Assembly: GCF_937920395.1 (NCBI RefSeq)
Contig: NZ_CALEVF010000267.1
Location: forward strand, 1-7,099
Length of the DNA stretch: 7,099 bases
Origin: an uncultured Clostridium sp.
Lineage (GTDB): Bacteria > Bacillota > Clostridia > Clostridiales > Clostridiaceae
Direction of reading: 5' to 3'
Shown here: positions 1 to 5,361 of the stretch, piece by piece
Layout: each line of letters opens with the position of its first letter
How positions within the stretch are numbered: position 1 is the first letter of the stretch
Notes under the pieces: generated by a model
Seen by the model: the letters and a program-made list of their open reading frames with translations, nothing else
Database searches by the model: none
What the model was told of the DNA's origin: nothing
Translations under genes and position numbers: made by a program

Positions 1-1
1 T

Positions 2-250
2 TCTAATGCATCAAACATCTTTGGTAAATTAAAAAGTGATGGAATAAAAGAAGGTAAGAAAGAAGGCAAGGAAGAAGGCAAGAAAGAAGGTAAGGCCGAA
101 CTCCTTATGACGCTGCTAAAAAAAAGATTCGATGGTCTTTCTGATTATTATACAGATAAGATTAGATTTTTACCCGAGGGTGTTATTGATCAAATAGCAG
201 CAGATATATTTGATTTAGAAAAAGTTGAGGATTTAAAAAAATACTTATAA
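2..250 (+). CDS. Rpn-family nuclease/transposase, C-terminal end (partial)
   Basis: An open frame enters from the left edge and ends at TAA 248-250, giving the last 82 residues of a protein. Residues 17-31 are a Gly-Lys-Glu repeat (KEG-K-KEG-K pattern) encoded by 12-bp DNA repeats. It is followed by an ELLMTLLKKRFDGL segment and a tail ending EKVEDLKKYL. This layout, a KEG-type linker, then LLxxLLxKRFG and a short helical end, is the usual C-terminus of Rpn/PD-(D/E)XK 'recombination-promoting nuclease/putative transposase' proteins. In that family the catalytic domain is N-terminal and lies outside the window, so activity cannot be judged. A good terminator follows 10 bases after the stop. 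The family call rests on the tail alone. Confidence 0.72.
   Translation, partial: SNASNIFGKLKSDGIKEGKKEGKEEGKKEGKAELLMTLLKKRFDGLSDYYTDKIRFLPEGVIDQIAADIFDLEKVEDLKKYL
50..94 (+). repeat. 12-bp tandem repeat encoding KEG(K/E)
   Basis: Three full copies and one partial copy of GAAGGYAAGRAA run in frame: 50-61, 62-73, 74-85 and 86-94. They encode the hydrophilic EGKK/EGKE linker of the Rpn-type protein. Such repeats change in copy number by slippage, so the linker length is likely to vary between strains. Confidence 0.85.
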
Positions 251-260
251 AAAAACAAGT

Positions 261-304
261 GAACAGCTATGAGGTAATTCATAGCTGTTTCAATTGTTTT
301 TTTT
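261..304 (+). terminator. Rho-independent terminator after the Rpn-type gene
   Basis: An 11-bp perfect stem (AACAGCTATGA 262-272 with TCATAGCTGTT 279-289) closes a 6-base loop, with a G-T pair at its base. A run of eight T follows at 297-304 after a short spacer. It sits 10 bases past the stop codon of the partial gene. The 3' end of the minus-strand PLD remnant overlaps it. Confidence 0.85.
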
Positions 305-400
305 GTAACTCGACGTATTAGAAGATCCTATAAAAACATTTCCATCCTCTTCATATTCAAATATGTATGACTTAGGGTGAAAGGATATAACGTATTGAAA
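290..400 (-). pseudogene. Phospholipase D-like (HKD) domain fragment
   Basis: On the minus strand a 36-codon open segment between TAA (401-403) and TGA (290-292) contains SFHPKSYIFEYEEDG followed by NVFIGSSNTS. HxK followed about 15 residues later by GSSN is the core of the PLD/HKD phosphodiesterase motif, as found at the N-terminus of PLD-domain superfamily 2 helicases. Only this core survives. Both ends are cut: the upstream side joins an MFS remnant and the downstream side runs into the terminator. Its GSSN-coding DNA (316-340) is 23/25 identical to the GSSN segment of the helicase remnant at 2779-2803, so the two come from related genes. Confidence 0.6.
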
Positions 401-403
401 TTA

Positions 404-589
404 TTCAATACATCTATCTATAACTCTATATTATATTTTATGGCTCATTCTATTATATAATAATAAGGTTGACCGTGTAGCACCTGAAACCAAACCTACA
501 TTCCTTACTAATGCATTTATACTTTCTGCTATACCAAGCTTATCTTTTGATACTGTTGACATAATTAATGAAGTATTAGGAAATGAATT
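404..589 (-). pseudogene. MFS transporter fragment (DHA2-like)
   Basis: Read on the minus strand from 589, the frame gives SFPNTSLIMSTV, KDKLGIAESINALVRNVGL and SGATRSTLLLYNRMSHKI, then a stop at 431-433. It then continues in the same frame as YRVIDRCIE to about 404. The pattern 'PNxSxIMS-V-K-LGIA-INALVRN-G-VSG' matches the loop and following helix of 14-helix drug-efflux MFS transporters (EmrB/QacA type). No start or upstream helices are present, because the fragment begins directly after the stop codon of the DUF6155 gene. It cannot make a transporter. Confidence 0.6.
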
Positions 590-1564
590 TTATTCTCTTA
601 TAAATTCAGTGCCACACATTTTACATATAACTTGATCTTCAAAATCTTTATTTAAAACTTCTTTAATATATAGCTCACTGCTTCCACATTTGCAACATTT
701 TCCTTCTCTATATTCCCAATAATCGTTATCCATTTCATAACAGCATTTTTGCCATAAAATCAGTTCTATAAGTTCTATAGAATATGATGTTTTATTTGAT
801 ATGAAGTCATACTCATCATCATTACTATAATTTATGAATTGTACATCCATCTTTGAAAGAAAAACTTCATCTGCATTAATAATTTCACTGATTATCTTAA
901 CAATATTCATTTTTTTATCAAAACCCGAAAGAGTATTTCTTTGTTTAAATCTTTCTGTGATATATTCTTTTATCTGCTTCAACTCATTATCATCGGAATC
1001 AATATCTTCGATATCAATCCACACTATTTCAAAATACATGATGCTAAGGCTATCATGAAATCCCCATCCTATTCCACTAGTATCATCCACAACGGCTTTT
1101 AACCTTTTCCTCAATATACCAAAAGTTTCCGAATTATTCTGTTCATTAATAGAACTTACTACAGATTCATACATGCTTTCAACATTCTTATAAAAACTAT
1201 CATTAATGTCTCCATATGTAGTCGTAAACTCAACTCCCATTTCAACATAATAAAGCATTAAATCAATTACAGATTTTTCATCTGAGTGCAACTTTTTAAA
1301 ATAATTCACTATTTTTTTTGCTTCTCCTATTTTAAATTGTTTTCTCATGCTATTTGGAAAGAATACATCATGAATCTTATTTTTATAAGTTTCCAATATT
1401 CGTTCGATTTTATCATGTTCTCCATATTTAACAGTTATATATTCCTTTATCTGTATACTAGCTTTATAACTGTCTAAAAATAATTTTATTATTTCTTCTC
1501 TACTTTGTTTTTTTAGTATATTCTTTAGTTCTGTTAAACTTAATAGATAATCATTATTTTTCAT
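590..1564 (-). CDS. DUF6155-family protein with C-terminal zinc ribbon
   Basis: From the ATG at 1564 the product has 324 residues. The N-terminal 150 or so (LTELKNILKKQSREEIIKL, then KNKIHDVFFP, then DLMLYYVEMGVEFTTTYGDI with FYKNVESMYES) match the pattern I know for DUF6155, an all-helical family of unknown function. The middle is acidic and helical. The end has two CxxCG knuckles (Cys290/293 and Cys314/317), which should bind one zinc. The frame stays open to a GTG at 1642. I prefer 1564 because GGAG lies 9 bases upstream and the DUF similarity begins just after it, whereas the 26 extra residues match nothing I recognise. It is the only intact gene among the remnants of the left third. Its stop codon abuts an MFS fragment. 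The role is unknown; the zinc ribbon suggests nucleic-acid or protein binding (inference). Confidence 0.75.
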   Translation of the reverse strand: MKNNDYLLSLTELKNILKKQSREEIIKLFLDSYKASIQIKEYITVKYGEHDKIERILETYKNKIHDVFFPNSMRKQFKIGEAKKIVNYFKKLHSDEKSVIDLMLYYVEMGVEFTTTYGDINDSFYKNVESMYESVVSSINEQNNSETFGILRKRLKAVVDDTSGIGWGFHDSLSIMYFEIVWIDIEDIDSDDNELKQIKEYITERFKQRNTLSGFDKKMNIVKIISEIINADEVFLSKMDVQFINYSNDDEYDFISNKTSYSIELIELILWQKCCYEMDNDYWEYREGKCCKCGSSELYIKEVLNKDFEDQVICKMCGTEFIRE

Positions 1565-1642
1565 ATTATTCATCTCCATTTCAGGTGCCATCCATTTAAA
1601 AATTGGCAAGCTCTTATCAATTACTACTATGGTACCCTCCAC

Positions 1643-1739
1643 ATTTTATCACAGCAACTTGTTGATTTAAATACACCCAGTTTTATTACCACATCCATAT
1701 TTCCTTTAGACCAAGAAATAAATACCTTGAGTTTTTGAC
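1643..1739 (-). other. Unassigned stretch between intron remnant and DUF6155 gene
   Basis: I see no gene here. On the minus strand AAGGAAAT precedes a 23-codon ORF that starts at ATGGATGTGG, but its product resembles nothing known to me and it ends by about 1615. The stretch may be the remaining start of intron domain IV or unrelated junction DNA. A GATAAAAT string just ahead of the GTG at 1642 could be a -10 element, but no convincing -35 goes with it. Confidence 0.3.
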
Positions 1740-2280
1740 TAGATTAAAGAATATAGTAATTAATTTTAGTAACCTAACTTCATAGAAATTTAAGATTCTC
1801 CATGGTTGATGTTTACCACGTTCCAATGACTTTTATCACTACATATACTTTTAGGTCATTCCTTTGAGCCTGTTTGCTTGATACTGCCTTTAACAGTATA
1901 AGGATTTTCATAAAGACGAATTTTACTCATCCCCACAAACCATACAACTACGGTATGAAAAACATTTCTATTCTTACAACATATAGACTCGTACTTTCGG
2001 AATTTCGTCAGTTCCTATGGAACTATTCTAACCATGAGTATTTTATGGACTCCCGACCTATCATACACACGACCACCTCTGGTTCGCTGTTCCTCTACTC
2101 TGCATATGCAGAGTGTTAGGGTGTACTCTCAATCGACTTCACCGAGCTTATAACCACTTTATTCTTAACAATAAAATCGCTATTCAGAGTATCAGAGAAA
2201 GCCCTTCAAGGCGTTACCCTATCATTTGACTTTTCAATGTCATCAGTTCTTTTAACTTTTCAATTAGCAACGTGTCGCAC
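1740..2280 (-). mobile_element. Group II intron, 5' half (domain I to about domain III)
   Basis: On the minus strand the element begins at 2280 with GTGCGACACG, the conserved group II 5' end (GUGYG), precisely where the helicase reading frame is interrupted. The next 500 or so bases are hairpin-rich and non-coding and look like domain I. They include a perfect 18-bp palindrome (2097-2114) and, near 1815-1830, the string GGAACGTGGTAAAC, which is common ahead of the domain II/III region of bacterial introns. CGTCTTT at 1918-1912 can pair with the last seven exon bases AAAGATG (2287-2281), six Watson-Crick pairs and one G-T, and so fits EBS1-IBS1. No reverse transcriptase/maturase ORF and no domain V (the GAAA-containing hairpin) is visible, so the 3' half is gone and the intron cannot splice. 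The lower boundary is approximate. Confidence 0.75.
2097..2114. repeat. 18-bp perfect palindrome within intron domain I
   Basis: ACTCTGCATATGCAGAGT is its own reverse complement. In the intron RNA it would form a 7-bp stem closed by an AUAU loop, consistent with a domain I hairpin rather than a protein-binding site. Confidence 0.7.
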
Positions 2281-2803
2281 CATCTTTGTTATCCAATCTC
2301 TCTGGAGTTGCCTTGAGTCCTAAAAGAAACTTTGGAGTGAAATATTCTAATATATTTGAGTAATTACCTGCTGCTGCATGGTGAAATTCATTGAATCGAA
2401 AGCAGCAAGATATGTTTTACCTATGCCCGCTTCTGCCTAACTAATCCTTTATCTAAGACTTCTTCTCTACATTTCCTTAGGTCACAGTATAGTGCTTCAA
2501 TTTGTGCACCTCTAGGTTCATACAGCGGAATTACTAAAGCATATTCATCTTTGTTATCTTCTACTTTTTCTAATGTATTAAAGATTTTAGGCCTTTTCCA
2601 TACTGATGAATAACACCTAAGTTCAGCATCGTCAATAATTATGGAATGATTTAAAAATAAGTCTTCAAAAGCATTCTTAAAAAAAGTAAAATCCTCTAAG
2701 TTCTTATTCTGCAGCTTTGAAGGAGATGATTCGATCTATAATTCCATTCTATACCAACAGTTAATACAGAATTGGACATATTAGAGGACCCTATAAAAAC
2801 ATT
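2281..2803 (-). pseudogene. PLD-domain superfamily 2 helicase, degraded N-terminal half
   Basis: Three minus-strand frames join into one protein. At 2803-2738 it reads NVFIGSSNMSNSVLTVGIEWN, the end of the PLD domain. After a 2-base frame slip at 2736-2737, 104 codons (2735-2421) read through YEPRGAQIEALYCDLRKCRE. Another slip then gives the Walker A motif AEAGIGKT (2436-2413) and YLAAFDSMNF. A deletion near 2383 removes the next segment up to motif II. The final frame reads HHAAAGNYSNILEYF, then LGLKATPERLDNKD, which is motif III. The group II intron starts right after this. The order PLD, Q-like PRGAQ box, Walker A, [DE]xHH, [T/K]ATP is that of PLD-type DEAD/DEAH helicases, often found in defence or restriction-linked loci. 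The rest of the gene is not in the window. Confidence 0.8.
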
Positions 2804-3039
2804 GAAAATTGACTTGATAGCCTTGAAAATGAGGTTACAAAAATAGTTGTAAAGATAGACGGATTTCCACTCCCTAATATTAGAACTCCCTTTTCCCTCA
2901 AATAATTTATTTCTTTTCCTATTTTAAAATGAGTATCTGCATTTGCGTTACTATCCACACTAAGCTGATACACAGGTATATCTGCCTCAGGGTACATTTT
3001 ATTAAAAACAGATAGCTTAATAAACCGGCTCTCTGCCAT
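2791..3039 (-). pseudogene. DODA-type extradiol dioxygenase with internal deletion
   Basis: An 82-codon ORF reads MAESRFIKLS, then VFNKMYPEADIPVYQLSVDS and EINYLREKGVLILGSGN. The second part matches the C-terminal half of YgiD/LigB-type 4,5-DOPA dioxygenases (KMYPDADIPMVQLSIDS... SGN in the E. coli protein). A full protein has about 260 residues. Here the start seems to be kept but roughly 150 codons, including the metal-binding HGSP region and the HGxW segment, are missing between residues 10 and 11. The 3' end after GSGN is replaced by unrelated residues where the sequence runs into the helicase remnant. It is divergent from the HxlR regulator, which may once have controlled it. The product cannot be an active enzyme. 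Confidence 0.75.
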
Positions 3040-3084
3040 TTTATTCTCATGCTATTTATAATTGTTGCTCCTCTTATATATCTA

Positions 3085-3103
3085 TGTTAAAATTGATTTT
3101 ACA
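3085..3103. promoter_or_regulatory. Possible operator: imperfect inverted repeat
   Basis: TGTTAAAAT (3085-3093) and ATTTTACA (3096-3103) form an imperfect dyad around TG. It overlaps the proposed -35 of the HxlR gene and lies between the two divergent genes, a usual place for an HxlR autoregulatory site. AT-rich dyads are common by chance, so this is tentative. Confidence 0.3.
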
Positions 3104-3127
3104 GTAATAATACCACGTATATATAAA
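3098..3127 (+). promoter_or_regulatory. Promoter of the HxlR-family gene
   Basis: TTTACA (3098-3103) and TATAAA (3122-3127) are separated by 18 bases and fit a sigma-A promoter. They would give a leader of roughly 55 bases before the ATG at 3188. Confidence 0.45.
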
Positions 3128-3187
3128 ATATCAAGTACATTTTTTATTCAACGTAAGCATCAAATAGATACTATGGAGGAAACTGCG

Positions 3188-3523
3188 ATGGAAAGTAATA
3201 ATAATCTTTTTGGGAAATGCCCATATTTTACAGCCCAAAAAATATTTGCTGGGAAATGGTCAATATTAATCTTGTATCATTTGAGTGATGGAGCACTTCG
3301 TTATGGAGAGCTCCAAAGAGGAATAGGCGATATTACGCAATCTACACTAACAAAGCAATTAAGATTGCTCGAAAGTTATGGATTGATTAATCGATATGTT
3401 TATTCGGAAATCCCACCCAAGGTGGAGTATTCACTAACCGATTTAGGGAAAGCATTCAATCCAGTATTAGAACAGTTTGGAATATGGGGAGATAAGTATA
3501 TTGAATCTCTTAATAATAAATAG
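3188..3523 (+). CDS. HxlR-family transcriptional regulator
   Basis: This encodes a 111-residue winged helix-turn-helix DNA-binding protein that should act as a dimer. The N-terminus has CPYFTAQKIFAGKWSILIL (Cys11), the HxlR signature. The recognition part is RYGELQRGIGDITQSTLTKQ (about 39-58), and the wing is VEYSLTDLGKAF (79-90). In relatives such as YodB, CatR and HypR the equivalent N-terminal Cys senses electrophiles or oxidants, so Cys11 is a likely switch (inference). I chose ATG 3188 because GGAGGA (3175-3180) lies 8 bases ahead and family members start near the conserved Cys. The frame is open back to 3062, but that part has no family match. The natural target would be the divergent dioxygenase gene, which is now broken, so the regulator may control only itself or genes elsewhere. 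Confidence 0.92.
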   Translation: MESNNNLFGKCPYFTAQKIFAGKWSILILYHLSDGALRYGELQRGIGDITQSTLTKQLRLLESYGLINRYVYSEIPPKVEYSLTDLGKAFNPVLEQFGIWGDKYIESLNNK

Positions 3524-3660
3524 GTATTGATAAAATAGTAGTTTGAAATTCAATTTTATAATTAATTTAACCTATTATGGTTACTTAATCTAAATCTTTA
3601 AGTAATACTTTTGTTGTAATGCTTTAGTAGTATTGTCAAATGTGTTTATTAAAAACAAAA

Positions 3661-3698
3661 ACATACAATATAATTTTCGTTATATTGTATGTTTTTTT
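3661..3698 (+). terminator. Strong terminator after the HxlR-family gene
   Basis: A 13-bp perfect stem (3661-3673 with 3680-3692) has a 6-base loop TTTTCG and runs into seven T (3692-3698). Four A (3657-3660) at the left base could pair with the T run, so it could also work for minus-strand transcripts. It separates the regulator from the Nudix gene. Confidence 0.88.
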
Positions 3699-3737
3699 AT
3701 CGCCTATAACTATAAAATCTTCATATGCAATATATAG

Positions 3738-3743
3738 TATAAT
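3738..3743 (+). promoter_or_regulatory. Possible -10 element of the Nudix gene
   Basis: A consensus TATAAT lies 75 bases ahead of the Nudix start and 40 bases after the upstream terminator. No good -35 is found at the right distance (AAATCT at 3715-3720), so only the -10 is proposed. Confidence 0.35.
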
Positions 3744-3817
3744 TGAGCATATAAGTTAATTCGGATTTGTATTTTAATGCGTTGTAATGATAATTTATAT
3801 TTTGGGAGGTTAAAGAC

Positions 3818-4297
3818 ATGGATTGTGGATTTAAAAATGATGAAGGATGGTTTCGTTATCGTGCAGCAGCAATCATTATTGAAGATGGCTGTGTGTTAAT
3901 GGCAAGTAATGAGTTGGCATCCTATTATTATTCAGTTGGTGGAGGAGTTCATCTACATGAAACAGCTAAAACTGCTGTAAAAAGAGAAGTTTTAGAAGAG
4001 ACAGGAATGGTTTACGAAATAGATCACCTTGCCTTCATCCATGAAAATTTCTTTATAGATGACACTGTGGCATTAGGAGTACCTTGTCATGAAGTAGCTC
4101 TCTATTATCTAATGAAACCAAAAGGTACTAAAGAATTGAATTCAAACAGTTTTACACAAGGAGTTAGAGAAAATATGAGTTGGCTACCCATTGAAAATTT
4201 AAGTCGATATACGATTTTCCCAACCTTTTTTAAGGATAGGTTAAGATGTATACCAAATTATCCAGAGAACATTGTTACTTTGGAATATGAAAAATAG
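3818..4297 (+). CDS. Nudix hydrolase
   Basis: This is a 159-residue protein with a complete Nudix box GX5EX7REUXEEXGU: Gly42, Glu48, then REVLEETGM at 56-64, with the catalytic metal-binding glutamates Glu57, Glu60 and Glu61. Strand residues RYRAAAIIIEDGCVLMAS lead into the box. The C-terminal half (ENMSWLPIENLSRYTIFP) has the usual 'xxWxPxxxL' segment of NUDIX proteins related to MutT/ADP-ribose phosphatases. Such enzymes hydrolyse nucleoside diphosphates linked to another group, and the substrate cannot be told from the sequence. The start is supported by GGGAGG (3804-3809), 8 bases ahead of ATG. It appears monocistronic, with a terminator upstream and a 384-base gap downstream. Confidence 0.93.
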   Translation: MDCGFKNDEGWFRYRAAAIIIEDGCVLMASNELASYYYSVGGGVHLHETAKTAVKREVLEETGMVYEIDHLAFIHENFFIDDTVALGVPCHEVALYYLMKPKGTKELNSNSFTQGVRENMSWLPIENLSRYTIFPTFFKDRLRCIPNYPENIVTLEYEK

Positions 4298-4328
4298 ATA
4301 TGGAAAATTCATTTATTAGGACGAAACT

Positions 4329-4370
4329 GTAAAATAATGCGTCACATATGAATTATTTTACTGTTGTGAC
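4329..4370 (+). repeat. Two interlocked inverted repeats
   Basis: GTAAAATAAT (4329-4338) pairs with ATTATTTTAC (4352-4361). GTCACA (4341-4346), inside the loop of that hairpin, pairs with TGTGAC (4365-4370) beyond it. The arrangement is that of a pseudoknot or of two mutually exclusive hairpins. The 3-base link before the last strand is too short to span a full 10-bp stem, so alternative structures are more likely than a true pseudoknot. Confidence 0.45.
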
Positions 4371-4550
4371 ACAAAACATCTACAATAATTATATCATTAT
4401 TACTGTAAATTGGATGTAAAAATAAATATACGATTTTTAGCCAAAAGATTACAGGGTTACATAAGAATATAAAAGTTGAAATTCATAAAAACAATCTAAT
4501 TTTTAAAATTAATAAGTAAAACTTTTACATTTATGGGGTTGCATTTTTAT

Positions 4551-4582
4551 TATCGTACGGAATATCATTTCTGCGTACGATA
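4551..4582. repeat. 9-bp inverted repeat TATCGTACG/CGTACGATA
   Basis: Perfect 9-bp arms (4551-4559 and 4574-4582) flank a 14-base loop. They are unusually GC-balanced for this AT-rich gap. GGGGT (4535-4539) and ACCCC (4582-4586) could extend the helix if the 11 bases between 4539 and 4551 bulge out. No T run follows, so it is not a standard terminator. It could be a protein-binding site, an RNA leader structure or part of a mobile repeat. Confidence 0.55.
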
Positions 4583-4618
4583 CCCCTATTAGAATTCAGT
4601 AAAAAAATTATCAATAAG

Positions 4619-4627
4619 TGTTATGAT
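4619..4627 (+). promoter_or_regulatory. Extended -10 promoter of the membrane protein gene
   Basis: TGT-TATGAT is an extended -10 (TGnTATAAT type) lying 54 bases ahead of the TTG start. There is no clear -35, as expected for this class. Confidence 0.4.
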
Positions 4628-4629
4628 AC

Positions 4630-4656
4630 TAGGATAAAAATGTTTACAGTATCCTA
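4630..4656 (+). promoter_or_regulatory. Leader hairpin or operator ahead of the membrane protein gene
   Basis: TAGGATA (4630-4636) and TATCCTA (4650-4656) are perfect 7-bp inverted arms with a 13-base loop. They start 3 bases after the proposed -10, at the expected transcription start. They could be a repressor site or a hairpin at the 5' end of the mRNA. Confidence 0.35.
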
Positions 4657-4681
4657 AAACATTAGCATTGGAGGAATTAAC

Positions 4682-5083
4682 TTGAAAACATTTAATAAAA
4701 TTTTAAAAATTATCACATTTATATTTTGTTTATGTAACATATTATTCTTCATGGCGTGGGGAGTTGCGTTTACTGAAACTGATAGAGATAAAGTATCTTT
4801 GATTTTTGCGATTATTCACGCTCTACTTATTATATACACTTTATATTGTCTTTATAAAATCAATAAAAGTAGAAAACACTATACTAAATTAATCTTTATA
4901 TTAGGTATTATAATAAATTATGCGCTATATAAACAGTGTGTATATACTGGATATACTGGTAGTTTTTTAGAACTAGCCACAGAGGGATTTTTTTATGGTA
5001 TAGGTCCTGTAGTTTTAATTTATTTATCTACTATATTTAATTACTTTACTTATAGGGAACATGGTAATACTCAGCAAGATTAA
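4682..5083 (+). CDS. Small four-helix membrane protein, unknown function
   Basis: This 133-residue protein has four predicted membrane helices at about 8-29, 38-59, 69-84 and 102-122, short charged loops (TETDRDK, NKSRKHYTK) and a hydrophilic tail. By the positive-inside pattern the Lys/Arg-rich loop between helices 2 and 3 is cytoplasmic. The start is TTG, supported by GGAGG (4670-4674) with 7 bases spacing. I do not recognise a family and can suggest no function. It has its own extended -10 promoter and a leader hairpin. The last 23 bases overlap a second small ORF in another frame. Confidence 0.8.
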   Translation: MKTFNKILKIITFIFCLCNILFFMAWGVAFTETDRDKVSLIFAIIHALLIIYTLYCLYKINKSRKHYTKLIFILGIIINYALYKQCVYTGYTGSFLELATEGFFYGIGPVVLIYLSTIFNYFTYREHGNTQQD

Positions 5084-5216
5084 TCTATTTACAAGTTGGG
5101 TGTTTTTGCCTATCCCGCCAAAAAGGTATATTAGTAGATTATATAGAAAAAAGGAATTGCTGCCTTTTAAAGTTGATGAACAATATTCTAATATATTGAC
5201 ACAAGTAAACCCATAA
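5061..5216 (+). CDS. Possible small ORF or C-terminal remnant, 51 codons
   Basis: In a different frame from the preceding gene, ATG 5061 to TAA 5214-5216 encodes 51 residues: a hydrophobic start (MVILSKINLFTSWVFLPIPP) followed by KRYISRLYRKKELLPFKVDE and a short polar end. The composition is protein-like, but AGGGA lies only 2 bases from the ATG, so translation from here is doubtful. It may be the tail of a larger gene lost by deletion, or be translated by coupling to the overlapping membrane protein gene. Its end overlaps a minus-strand small ORF. Confidence 0.35.
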   Translation: MVILSKINLFTSWVFLPIPPKRYISRLYRKKELLPFKVDEQYSNILTQVNP

Positions 5217-5304
5217 TTCTTATAAAGTATATCCACATCGCTATTATAATAATTAAAGATATTTTCATTCTAAGCCTTAATTTTCTATCATTTATTTTTG
5301 ACAT
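5188..5304 (-). CDS. Possible 38-residue single-helix membrane peptide
   Basis: ATG 5304 to TAG 5188-5190 encodes a basic N-terminus (MSKINDRKLRLRMK) followed by one hydrophobic helix (ISLIIIIAMWIYFIRIMGLL). GGGAG lies 8 bases upstream. It is directly preceded by a six-codon ORF and lies 58 bases downstream of the truncated PAP2 gene in the same direction, so it would share that transcript. It could be a genuine small membrane protein or the surviving N-terminus of a longer membrane protein cut at about 5188. I recognise no family. Confidence 0.45.
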   Translation of the reverse strand: MSKINDRKLRLRMKISLIIIIAMWIYFIRIMGLLVSIY

Positions 5305-5305
5305 T

Positions 5306-5326
5306 TTACTGTTCTCCCTTTTTCAT
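5306..5326 (-). CDS. Six-codon leader ORF (MKKGEQ)
   Basis: A textbook AAGGAGG (5340-5334) with 7-base spacing precedes ATG 5326, but the frame ends after six codons at TAA 5306-5308. The stop lies 1 base ahead of the next ATG, and the ORF contains the ribosome binding site of the next ORF. This fits translational coupling or a leader peptide. Alternatively a one-base deletion has split what was a single N-terminus. Confidence 0.35.
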   Translation of the reverse strand: MKKGEQ

Positions 5327-5361
5327 AAATAAACCTCCTTTTTGTTCAATGTTTGTAGAAT

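Larger units (their letters stand above)
4298..4681. other. Intergenic region with several hairpins
   Basis: This is 384 bases without a gene I can support on either strand. It contains two overlapping inverted repeats near 4329-4370, a strong inverted repeat at 4551-4582, an extended -10 and a small leader hairpin ahead of the membrane protein gene. No clear T-tract terminator follows the Nudix gene. Confidence 0.6.

Noticed and set aside
50..94. CRISPR-like short repeats
   Set aside because: The 12-bp units are contiguous, have no spacers and are in frame within a coding sequence, so they are a protein linker repeat.
834..1058. 74-codon plus-strand ORF
   Set aside because: It is antisense to the well-supported DUF6155 gene and has low-complexity, Ser/Ile-rich residues and no ribosome site; it is a shadow frame.
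1286..1477. 63-codon plus-strand ORF rich in Phe, Tyr and Ile
   Set aside because: It is the antisense of Lys/Glu-rich helices of the DUF6155 protein; the hydrophobicity is a by-product of that.
1874..2119. 81-codon plus-strand ORF
   Set aside because: It lies wholly inside the group II intron domain I, has no ribosome site, and its residues look like translated structured RNA.
3062..3187. N-terminal extension of the HxlR ORF
   Set aside because: The extra 42 residues have no family match, cover the promoter, and a strong ribosome site supports the ATG at 3188.
5024..5236. 70-codon minus-strand ORF
   Set aside because: It overlaps the membrane protein gene and the two small ORFs, lacks a ribosome site and has no recognisable pattern.
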